IMG/VR virus record: IMGVR_UViG_3300009163_000106
Span: 1-33,472 of that record
DNA length: 33,472 nucleotides
From: a virus
Reading direction: 5' to 3' (one strand)
In this document: positions 24,906 to 30,160 of the stretch, in pieces
How positions within the stretch are numbered: the first letter of the stretch is position 1
How the letters are laid out: the number at the start of each line of letters is the position of its first letter
The notes under the pieces: model-generated
What the model was told of the DNA's origin: nothing
The model's database searches: none
Seen by the model: only the letters and a program-made list of their open reading frames with translations
Position numbers and translations under genes: made by a program

Positions 24906-25084
24906 TTTTTACCCCTTTTTTTAACAGGCGTATCTATTGTGGTTTTATAGTTATTCACAGCTTGTTTAAGCATTTCTAAAATGCCGTACTGCACCAAAAT
25001 AGCTAGGCCATCTTTATCAAAATGCACCATTGCGTCTGCTGACCCATCTTCGTGTTCTTTTACAATTTCAACTTGGATTTGCAT
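24902..25084 (-). CDS. Small conserved phage protein
   Basis: A 60-residue protein: MQIQVEIVKEHEDGSADAMV then HFDKDGLAILVQYGILEMLK and a basic tail ending KKRGKK. The 'DGSA...V.FD.e....L...G....L..A' pattern is shared by short phage proteins of unknown function. GAGGAATTT precedes the ATG. The gene lies inside the tail end of the frame at 25060-25218, sharing 25 nt. Confidence 0.6.
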   Translation of the reverse strand: MQIQVEIVKEHEDGSADAMVHFDKDGLAILVQYGILEMLKQAVNNYKTTIDTPVKKRGKK

Positions 25085-25218
25085 AAATTCCTCACATCTG
25101 CTGGTGCATTACTGGGAAGGTCGGTACAAGCAAAAACCTCTGTAGAAGGTACGGTATGCGACCACATTAAAAACATAATTGCTATAAACCAAAATACCGC
25201 TATGAATAACTTAAACAT
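25060..25218 (-). CDS. Small exported or membrane-anchored protein
   Basis: A 52-residue protein: MFKLFIAVFWFIAIMFLMW as an N-terminal membrane or signal segment, then HTVPSTEVFACTDLPSNAPA and DVRNLCKSKLKL. The Cys-containing C-terminal part would be periplasmic. I recognise the 'ACTDLPSNAPADVR..C' type of sequence from other phages. GAGGAAAGAT precedes the ATG at ideal distance, and it overlaps the upstream gene's last codons. Function unknown. Confidence 0.65.
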   Translation of the reverse strand: MFKLFIAVFWFIAIMFLMWSHTVPSTEVFACTDLPSNAPADVRNLCKSKLKL

Positions 25219-25393
25219 ATCTTTCCTCATAAGTCAGCCAAGGCTTTTGCTGCAATTCATAGCCAAATATGTAAAACAATGGATTAAAGTTAAGCACAAT
25301 GCGTCTTTTGGCTTCTAAAGAAGTGCCACTAATTTTTAGTATGCTATCAATTTGACTAGACAGCTTAAACATATCATTCTTCAAAGAGGTCAT
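25211..25393 (-). CDS. Small hypothetical phage protein
   Basis: A 60-residue protein (from the 25393 start) or 53 residues if it starts at the Met at 25372. It contains KLSSQIDSILKISGTSLEAK and LNFNPLFYIFGYELQQKPW. No family is recognised. It lies in the coupled leftward operon, overlapping the end of the gene before it by 20 nt and the start of the next by 8 nt. Both possible starts have weak ribosome-binding sites, so the start is uncertain. Confidence 0.55.
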   Translation of the reverse strand: MTSLKNDMFKLSSQIDSILKISGTSLEAKRRIVLNFNPLFYIFGYELQQKPWLTYEERYV

Positions 25394-25634
25394 GTATTCC
25401 CATTTCTTCTTTAGATTTAATAGATTTTAAGTAGTTTTTGAGTGCCTTGTCATCTTCTTTAAATATCTTGTTAAACATGCCCCTGGTTGGGTGTCTGACT
25501 GTATGTTCTTCAAATCTGCCATGTAGGACATAAAAAGAAAACGCCCTACAAGCCCATTCATACTCCTTACAGTCTAACGCCTGGTCGCACTTGTCGCATG
25601 GGGCTTCCCCCTCAAAAACTCGCCTAATATCCAT
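25374..25634 (-). CDS. Four-cysteine conserved phage protein
   Basis: An 86-residue protein. CDKCDQALDCKEYEWACRAF gives Cys at spacing 2, 5 and 6, a plausible zinc or iron-sulfur knuckle. It is followed by SFYVLHGRFEE and PTRGMFNKIFKEDDKALKNY. The 'P.R.MYNKIF' pattern recurs in phage early-region proteins of unknown function. The ATG at 25634 overlaps the upstream stop (TAATG) and is preferred over an upstream TTG. Confidence 0.65.
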   Translation of the reverse strand: MDIRRVFEGEAPCDKCDQALDCKEYEWACRAFSFYVLHGRFEEHTVRHPTRGMFNKIFKEDDKALKNYLKSIKSKEEMGIHDLFEE

Positions 25635-25819
25635 TATGACCAAGGCTTTTCGTTATCAGCCAATTCTTCAACTTGAGGCCAAACATTAAGGTGATGCAAC
25701 ATTTCTGTTATGTTTTCATCGCCAATGTAAGCGTATTCTATTTCTTGGTTATACCCATACAAGTCAACTGAAGTATTGCCAATAAAAACGCTACAAATGT
25801 GATACCCGTCTTTTTCCAT
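25634..25819 (-). CDS. Small hypothetical phage protein
   Basis: A 61-residue acidic protein: MEKDGYHICSVFIGNTSVDL then YGYNQEIEYAYIGDENITEM. No family is recognised. It is the first gene after the 320-nt structured intergenic tract and has the operon's clearest ribosome-binding site, AAAGGGGA, 6 nt before the ATG. It therefore probably heads a leftward transcript of seven small genes. Confidence 0.6.
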   Translation of the reverse strand: MEKDGYHICSVFIGNTSVDLYGYNQEIEYAYIGDENITEMLHHLNVWPQVEELADNEKPWS

Positions 25820-25873
25820 GATATTCCCCTTTAAAAATTCAGTTTCTTAAAGTTTCATGCACTTTAATATAGG

Positions 25874-25902
25874 TATAAACCCTAAGTGTTGTATTTGTGC
25901 AA
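25874..25902 (-). promoter_or_regulatory. Possible leftward promoter
   Basis: On the - strand TTGCAC (25902-25897) and TTTATA (25879-25874) are separated by 17 nt, 50-80 nt upstream of the gene at 25634-25819. The -35 is close to consensus; the -10 is weak. A perfect AT palindrome sits just upstream. Confidence 0.35.
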
Positions 25903-25903
25903 A

Positions 25904-25921
25904 TATATAAATATTTATATA
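25904..25921. repeat. Perfect 18-bp AT palindrome
   Basis: TATATAAATATTTATATA is fully self-complementary. It may be a regulator-binding site just upstream of the putative leftward promoter, or an easily melted element. Confidence 0.7.
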
Positions 25922-25942
25922 AATGGGCTGTATTTGGCAGTT

Positions 25943-26037
25943 GCTGTCAATGGGCGAGAAAGCCGCAAAATTACCCAATTACTGCATCCTACATTGACGG
26001 CTTAACGCCCAAAATAAGAATGGGCGGTTTATAAACC
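25943..26037. other. Structured non-coding tract with several inverted repeats
   Basis: GCTGTCAATG (25943-25952) pairs with CATTGACGGC (25992-26001) with one wobble on the + strand. GGC/GCC closes a GAGAAA loop inside it (25953-25964). CGCCC (26006-26010) pairs with GGGCG (26022-26026), followed by palindrome GGTTTATAAACC (26026-26037). No reading frame of interest occurs. It is part of the same 320-nt gene-free interval (25820-26140) as the three-way junction. Confidence 0.55.
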
Positions 26038-26073
26038 TTTAACTGGCAGAAAATGCACAGACCCGAATAAGGT

Positions 26074-26136
26074 GAGGCGACAGAACACTCCGTGATGTGT
26101 TTGGTTTGGCAAAGGGGATAGCCAATCTGCCGCCTC
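26074..26136 (-). ncRNA. Compact three-way-junction RNA element
   Basis: A 10-bp closing stem joins 26074-26083 to 26127-26136. It encloses hairpin AACAC/GTGTT (26084-26088 with 26097-26101, loop of 8) and hairpin TTGGC/GCCAA (26106-26110 with 26121-26125, loop of 10). Linkers are 0, 4 and 1 nt. On the - strand the one non-Watson-Crick pair of the closing stem is G-U; on the + strand it is A-C, so the - strand RNA is favoured. It lies between two leftward genes. It could be a stand-alone RNA, a 3' UTR element of the exonuclease mRNA, or a leader element for the genes below. No known family is recognised. Confidence 0.6.
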
Positions 26137-26140
26137 TTGA

Positions 26141-26887
26141 TTAGTTTAACCCAGTTTTAAGTTTGTATATTTTTAGTAAAGCCAAGAACATTTCATACCC
26201 ATCCCTAATGTCTTGTTCTTTGTGTTCGTAGATTGCAACTTCATTGGTAGTACCGTTAATGTAGACATTGGCGCATCGTGCAGAAGGGGCTAAAACCTCT
26301 CTATAAGCTGCTAATTGTAGGGTATGCTCTAGGTAGGGTGTTAAGTCACCAGGGGATTTCTCCGTAGTTTTGAAGTCAATTACAACCCCATTAAAGTCAT
26401 GGCGTGGCTTGCAATACAAATCGCATTTACCGCCATACCCTTCTTGGTTAACTAAAGACTGTTCAGGAATCCACATCTGAACCCCAAAATGGGCTGTTAT
26501 GGCGTCATCTACCTTTCGGACATACGCTGGCATTTCCGGCATATATTCTTGGTTGTAGAAGGCTTCTATAAAGTCATGTATAAGAGTACCCCTAGTCATG
26601 GCTTCTTGGGACTTTTGCTTGGCTAAATCTAATATTCTGGCAATGTAATCTTTTTCTTCTTCTTGCAGACCCCTTGGGTTTTCTGCGGCAGCTTTTATAG
26701 CTTCAGATTGCAACCATGTATTAAGGCCATTTTTTGATAATTGGCTATTAATTGTAGATACGCTTGCGACAAGTGTACCTGGGTTGGCTTTGGCATCTCT
26801 GAGTGTAGTGTTTCTTTCTTTACCGTTTTTGCCAATGGTTGTATAGCGTGGCGCACCTGTTTTGGCGCAATACCAATGTTCTGACAT
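26141..26887 (-). CDS. RecB-like PD-(D/E)XK exonuclease
   Basis: A 248-residue nuclease. Motifs in order: RGTLIHDFIEAF with His104; PEQSL near 141; GGKCDLY with Asp155; VIDFKTTE with Asp171 and Lys173; and QLAAY with Gln191 and Tyr195. Together these are the RecB-family active site (His, Asp, DxK, QxxxY), which uses a divalent metal to digest DNA ends. It lies in an operon with an ERF annealing protein and an SSB-like protein, so it probably generates single strands for annealing during phage recombination and replication. SD AAGGGGA is 6 nt before the ATG. Confidence 0.88.
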   Translation of the reverse strand: MSEHWYCAKTGAPRYTTIGKNGKERNTTLRDAKANPGTLVASVSTINSQLSKNGLNTWLQSEAIKAAAENPRGLQEEEKDYIARILDLAKQKSQEAMTRGTLIHDFIEAFYNQEYMPEMPAYVRKVDDAITAHFGVQMWIPEQSLVNQEGYGGKCDLYCKPRHDFNGVVIDFKTTEKSPGDLTPYLEHTLQLAAYREVLAPSARCANVYINGTTNEVAIYEHKEQDIRDGYEMFLALLKIYKLKTGLN

Positions 26888-26908
26888 AAAATTCCCCTTA
26901 TTTGCATC

Positions 26909-27106
26909 TTAATTAAGTAACTCTAAAATTGAATCTCTATCTGTTGTATTTAAACAACAGTCAGCACAAGTTTGTATTACATCCCTAATAATGGCAGCTA
27001 AGTCATTAACCTCAAATGATATTAACTGCCTTTCTTCATCTACCCCAAAAGGTTCTGTAGAAATGGTAGCTTTATCTTTAATAACATCTTTGATATGACT
27101 TAGCAT
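26909..27106 (-). CDS. Small hypothetical protein in recombination operon
   Basis: A 65-residue protein: MLSHIKDVIKDKATISTEPF, then FEVNDLAAIIRDVIQTCADC and CLNTTDRDSILELLN. There are three Cys in the second half. No family is recognised. TAGGAG, overlapping the stop of the SSB-like gene, supplies its ribosome-binding site 6 nt from the ATG. It sits between the SSB-like gene and the exonuclease and is likely co-transcribed with both. Confidence 0.55.
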   Translation of the reverse strand: MLSHIKDVIKDKATISTEPFGVDEERQLISFEVNDLAAIIRDVIQTCADCCLNTTDRDSILELLN

Positions 27107-27115
27107 GGCTATCTC

Positions 27116-27373
27116 CTAAAAAGGTAGGTCTGAATCTTCAATAGTGTTGCGCGGCAACTCATCACTACCTTTAGCAGTAAATCCTTTAGGTTGTTTTTCT
27201 TTGCCAATAGATACGCTAAAAAACTTGCCTTTAGGGCCTTCCTTAACCCACGCAGATAGATAGTGTTCACGGTTATTGACCATAATACTGCCTGTATAAT
27301 CTGGGTGATTTTGGGTTTCTTTTCTGTCATTTTTGAATAGCGAACCGCTACCCTCTTTTGGAATGTAAGCCAT
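27116..27373 (-). CDS. SSB-like single-stranded DNA-binding protein
   Basis: An 85-residue, beta-rich protein: GSLFKNDRKETQNHPDYTGS then REHYLSAWVKEGPKGKFFSV. This pattern is that of a small DUF736-like/OB-fold phage protein. The chain ends in E-D-S-D-L-P-F, the acidic tip that in bacterial SSBs (ending DDLPF or DDIPF) recruits partner enzymes. Its place between ERF and the exonuclease fits single-strand protection during recombination. The ATG overlaps the ERF stop (TAATG). Confidence 0.72.
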   Translation of the reverse strand: MAYIPKEGSGSLFKNDRKETQNHPDYTGSIMVNNREHYLSAWVKEGPKGKFFSVSIGKEKQPKGFTAKGSDELPRNTIEDSDLPF

Positions 27374-27795
27374 TAAATTTCCTTTGCTTTTACTACAGGT
27401 TTAGGTGACGAAGCGGCATTACCATCATCGTCTGCTTGTACTACTCCTACTACTGCTGCTAATGCGTATCTACGCATATAAGTTAAAGCTGACCCAGCGC
27501 CTTGTGCGTCAGGCTTTGTAACAGGTACAGACATCTCTTGACCAATCCATTCACCAGATGAATGGGAAAGTATGGTGTTTAATGACATACATCCTTCAAA
27601 AAACTCGCCAGGGAATTGCATAACACAGAGGCCGTTTTCAGCCAATAAACTGCGACAAGCATCCCACACAGACTCCAAATCAGCGTACTTACTTTTGAAA
27701 AAAGGATTAGCAGAGTCTTTAACAGCATAGGTTAGTTTCCCTTGTACGATTGATAATGCTTTTGCTAAGTTAGCAATGCTTTCTGATTGCATCAT
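27373..27795 (-). CDS. erf: ERF-family single-strand annealing protein
   Basis: A 140-residue protein. LAKALSIVQGKLTYAVKDSA followed by NPFFKSKYADLESVWDA is the ERF signature. The later GAGSALTYMRRYALAAVVGV and DDDGNAA are equally characteristic. ERF proteins form rings that anneal complementary single strands, letting phage genomes recombine or circularise. At 140 residues it is shorter than P22 Erf (about 200) and lacks its C-terminal extension. GGAGG sits 6 nt before the ATG; the upstream gene's stop overlaps as ATGATG. Confidence 0.88.
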   Translation of the reverse strand: MMQSESIANLAKALSIVQGKLTYAVKDSANPFFKSKYADLESVWDACRSLLAENGLCVMQFPGEFFEGCMSLNTILSHSSGEWIGQEMSVPVTKPDAQGAGSALTYMRRYALAAVVGVVQADDDGNAASSPKPVVKAKEI

Positions 27796-28013
27796 TTTGC
27801 ACCTCCAAAGATTGCGCCAAAGTCATTAATAACATCACGCAACAACGGGTTTACATGGTCATTGCGTTGTTTCCAGCGATTAGGTTTGCCACACGCTTGA
27901 CGAATACAATCTACTTGCGCTTGTGTAAGTAGTTCGCCACCATATTCCATGCAGTCAAGTGCTTCTTCTAAAAATTCTTCGTGTTCTAACATTAGTTGGT
28001 TTAGTTCACCCAT
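27792..28013 (-). CDS. Small hypothetical protein, first gene of leftward operon
   Basis: A 73-residue protein: an acidic helical start (LEHEEFLEEALDCMEYGGEL) and LTQAQVDCIRQACGKPNRW near the middle. No family is recognised. It is the promoter-proximal gene of the recombination operon, with SD AAGGGGA 7 nt before the ATG, and a good leftward promoter and palindromic operator upstream. This suggests early expression. Confidence 0.6.
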   Translation of the reverse strand: MGELNQLMLEHEEFLEEALDCMEYGGELLTQAQVDCIRQACGKPNRWKQRNDHVNPLLRDVINDFGAIFGGAK

Positions 28014-28032
28014 TTAAATCCCCTTGAATGGC

Positions 28033-28048
28033 ATAGCAAAATTGCTAT
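28033..28048. promoter_or_regulatory. Candidate operator, inverted repeat
   Basis: ATAGCAA-AA-TTGCTAT is a perfect inverted repeat with 7-bp arms. It lies just downstream of the leftward -10 (28055-28060), where a bound repressor would block initiation. The HTH protein encoded at 28124 is the obvious candidate ligand. Confidence 0.6.
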
Positions 28049-28054
28049 ATAAGA

Positions 28055-28083
28055 ATATTAACATAAGAAAATAAAAAAAGCAA
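28055..28083 (-). promoter_or_regulatory. Leftward sigma70-like promoter
   Basis: On the - strand TTGCTT (28083-28078) and TAATAT (28060-28055) are 17 nt apart. Transcription would start near the candidate operator and drive the recombination operon beginning at 28013. The remaining sequence to 28123 is AT-rich and includes a small inverted repeat AAGTT-A-AACTT at 28108-28118; no convincing rightward promoter was identified. Confidence 0.6.
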
Positions 28084-28123
28084 AGTCTATGCAAATAAAC
28101 AACATTTAAGTTAAACTTCGTGA

Positions 28124-28393
28124 ATGGACAAACATTTAAAACTTTCAGACACAGCAATTATTGACCTGTTAGGTGGTACGGCAAAAGTAGCTAAAATGTG
28201 CAAAGTAGACCCAGCAGCCGTTTCCAACTGGCGTATTAGAGGTATACCTGGCGACAAATTTATGCTTTTAGGCGCAAGAATAGAAGAAGCTAGTCATGGG
28301 TTAGTTACCAGACAAGACATCTTTCCTACTAATTTTTGGCTAATATGGCCTGAGTTGCTTAAAAACAACGCCTTTGGAAAACAAGATGAATAG
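28124..28393 (+). CDS. YdaS/Cro-like HTH regulator
   Basis: An 89-residue protein. IIDLLGGTAKVAKMCKVDPA then AVSNWRIRGIPGDKFMLL is a helix-turn-helix of the YdaS/Cro-like type: 'LGG..KVA....V...AVSNWR.RGIP'. Its C-terminus (PTNFWLIWPELLK) is typical of the same family. It is transcribed away from the leftward recombination operon, and a palindromic operator lies in the shared 110-nt intergenic region, so it probably sets the early transcription balance. Only a weak GTGA lies before the ATG, so translation may be inefficient or leaderless. Confidence 0.78.
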   Translation: MDKHLKLSDTAIIDLLGGTAKVAKMCKVDPAAVSNWRIRGIPGDKFMLLGARIEEASHGLVTRQDIFPTNFWLIWPELLKNNAFGKQDE

Positions 28394-29114
28394 AGTTGTT
28401 TGTTGGTTTAGTTGCGGTGCTGCTAGTGCCGTAGCTACAAAATTAGCTATAAGTCAATTTGGGGGGGGGAATTACGAAATTGTAATTGCCTATACAGAGG
28501 TAATTGAAGAACACCAAGACAACAAGCGTTTTCTTGCCGATTGCGAAAAATGGTTTGGTCAAAAGATATTAATTTTAGGTAATGACCGCTATGAAAGGTC
28601 TATTTATAAGACTTTTGAAAAGTCAGCTATGAATATTAAAGGTGCAAGCCCATGCACCCGCAAGCTAAAAAAGGATGTTAGGTTAAAGTTTGAAAAGCCT
28701 ACAGATATACAAGTATTTGGATATACGATGGAAGAACAAGACCGCTATGACCGCTTTCTTGACGCTAACAATATTGACGCTATAGCCCCGTTGATTGATA
28801 AAGGCCTTGGTAAGGTAGACTGCTTGGCAATGCTTCAAAACGCTGGCATAGAACTGCCTACAATGTATAAGTTGGGTTATCACAACAATAACTGTATTGG
28901 CTGCGTAAAAGGCGGTAAAGGCTATTGGAATAAGATTAAAGTAGACTTTCCAGTACAGTTTGACCGAATGGCTAAATTAGAACGGTTTAAAAAGCAAACA
29001 GTCTTAAAAGATGTGTATTTGGATGAATTACCGCCGGAAGCTGGTAATTACCCCCAAGAACAAGACATCCAATGCGGTATTTTCTGTCATTTGGCAGAAG
29101 AAGATATAAAGTAG
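28386..29114 (+). CDS. PAPS-reductase / PP-loop family enzyme
   Basis: A 242-residue protein of the adenine-nucleotide alpha-hydrolase (PP-loop) superfamily. VVCWFSCGAASAVATKLA is the phage form of the ATP-pyrophosphatase loop (SGGxDS degenerated to SCGAAS). KGASPCTRKLKKDV, FGYTMEEQDRYDRF and NNNCIGCVKGGKGYWNKI follow, giving Cys residues that could hold an Fe-S cluster or thiol chemistry. Related proteins include PAPS reductase and DndC. A role in nucleic-acid modification is possible but unproven. The ATG overlaps the regulator by 8 nt; a TTG at 28374 is less likely. Nine consecutive G (28461-28469) encode three Gly near residue 27. Confidence 0.8.
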   Translation: MNRVVCWFSCGAASAVATKLAISQFGGGNYEIVIAYTEVIEEHQDNKRFLADCEKWFGQKILILGNDRYERSIYKTFEKSAMNIKGASPCTRKLKKDVRLKFEKPTDIQVFGYTMEEQDRYDRFLDANNIDAIAPLIDKGLGKVDCLAMLQNAGIELPTMYKLGYHNNNCIGCVKGGKGYWNKIKVDFPVQFDRMAKLERFKKQTVLKDVYLDELPPEAGNYPQEQDIQCGIFCHLAEEDIK

Positions 29115-29120
29115 TACAAT
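29091..29120 (+). promoter_or_regulatory. Sigma70-like promoter for the structured RNA
   Basis: TTGGCA (29091-29096) and TACAAT (29115-29120) each match the consensus at five of six positions and are 18 nt apart. The -35 lies in the last codons of the PP-loop gene. The predicted start is near G29127, at the 5' edge of the structured region. Confidence 0.72.
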
Positions 29121-29126
29121 TTAATT

Positions 29127-29590
29127 GCAGAGTGACTTCTGTAGTAAAAAAATCGGCTAAACCCTTTAGGGTTGTTCTGAGCATTTAGTAAAAGCTACCG
29201 ATTCTTTTATTAAGTGAGTCACCTTAGAACAACCTTAAGGGGTTTTGCTATTTCTGCCGCACTCCAGGCGTACTAAGCACCTAAATCGGTGGCGTGGAAG
29301 AAAAGATAGGCTGGTGATAACCCCATTGCAAGCCTCGTAGCGTTAAATGGCGACTACACAAGACGGAGAGGTCATGGGTGATACAAACTCTCCATCGAAT
29401 GAACATTAACCTCGGTAGGACTAGGTGTTGGTATTTCTAAGACATTGGGTCAGTTGATAGTTGCCTATCACCCTTGGTCAAGCTATGCCTAAATGTCTCA
29501 TATTTGCAACTAAGGGTTTGTCATAGGTGACTTTTGTTGAAAATCCTAAGAAACTGTAATCACTCAATAACGAGTAGACATTTAAGGGGA
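29127..29590 (+). ncRNA. Large, highly structured non-coding RNA or giant leader
   Basis: About 464 gene-free nucleotides with dense base pairing. A 23-bp arm joins 29159-29181 to 29223-29245, with three G-U pairs and no mismatch. It carries an inner 9-bp hairpin (29186-29194 with 29204-29212). Other helices: 29128-29131/29138-29141; AGGCT/AGCCT 29308-29312/29331-29335; 29337-29342 with 29351-29357; GGAGAG/CTCTCC 29365-29370/29388-29393; 29440-29446/29492-29498; and 29455-29460/29465-29470. Loop-mediated pairings include GGGTGATA (29376-29383) with TATCACCC (29466-29473). All wobbles in these helices are G-U on the + strand. Size, complexity and phage context recall GOLLD, ROOL and HEARO RNAs, but I cannot identify it as any of them. 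No terminator is seen before 29596. Confidence 0.75.
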
Positions 29591-29595
29591 ATTAA

Positions 29596-29823
29596 ATGAG
29601 AACAATAAAAAAAGCAGTTTTAACTAAAGCATACGCAATTGGCAGCACAACAAACAATGATGTTTGCTATCGCACATCAGCTTACTGGCCCATTGGCACA
29701 GTTGTAGAAGTTGTGTCAAGCGGTAGAGGCAAGGGCAGTATTGTTAAATTGCCAACAAATGAATATGACCCATTTTTTTCTACAACAGCTAGAAAAAATC
29801 AAATTTCAATCAAATTAATTTAA
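29596..29823 (+). CDS. Small basic hypothetical protein
   Basis: A 75-residue basic protein: MRTIKKAVLTKAYAIGSTTN then VCYRTSAYWPIGTVVEVVSS and a C-terminal SIKLI. A beta-rich, SH3-like fold is possible from the pattern. No family is recognised. It is the first frame behind the large structured RNA, with SD AAGGGGA (29584-29590) 5 nt from the ATG. A helix that could sequester this SD is described in the findings. Confidence 0.6.
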   Translation: MRTIKKAVLTKAYAIGSTTNNDVCYRTSAYWPIGTVVEVVSSGRGKGSIVKLPTNEYDPFFSTTARKNQISIKLI

Positions 29824-29833
29824 GGGGAATCAA

Positions 29834-30151
29834 ATGACTACATGGAAAGATTTTTTAGGCGCTTGTTTATTAGGCGCGATATTAGGTGCTTTATTTGCAT
29901 ATAGCATACCGGCAGAGGCTCAACAAATACAGATGACCAACTCTGCTGGCTACAGCATGGGTACAGTCCAAATAAACGGGAACACAGCACAGTTTGTAAA
30001 TCCTATGGGATACACTACACAAACGGCTACGATTTACCCAAACCAAGTTGTAATAACAAATTCTAGTAATCGTTCAATTACAGTTGGACAGCCTAGCTAT
30101 ACAGTACCACCAAGCCCACTAACACCAATGACACCTAGAGTATTGCAATAG
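29834..30151 (+). CDS. Secreted or periplasmic small protein
   Basis: A 105-residue protein with a clear export signal: positive start, hydrophobic core (FLGACLLGAILGALFAYSIP) and an AEA-QQ cleavage site near residue 29. The mature part (MTNSAGYSMGTVQINGNTAQ then FVNPMGYTTQTATIYPNQVV) is beta-rich with two similar MGT/MGYT motifs and a Pro-rich tail. It would lie in the periplasm or envelope of the host. No family is recognised. A role in superinfection exclusion or envelope modification is possible but not shown. SD AAGGGGA precedes the ATG. Confidence 0.62.
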   Translation: MTTWKDFLGACLLGAILGALFAYSIPAEAQQIQMTNSAGYSMGTVQINGNTAQFVNPMGYTTQTATIYPNQVVITNSSNRSITVGQPSYTVPPSPLTPMTPRVLQ

Positions 30152-30160
30152 GAGAGGAGA

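Noticed and set aside
25052-25318. An 88-residue frame on the + strand
   Set aside because: It is antisense to well-coupled - strand genes (24902-25393), lacks a ribosome-binding site and has no recognisable sequence.
26074-26136. tRNA gene
   Set aside because: There are only two inner arms, no T-psi-C loop, no anticodon-arm spacing and no CCA-type end.
29127-29590. Group I intron
   Set aside because: No gene is split by the interval: the upstream gene ends with its own stop and conserved tail, and the downstream gene starts with its own SD. No clear P7 core was found.
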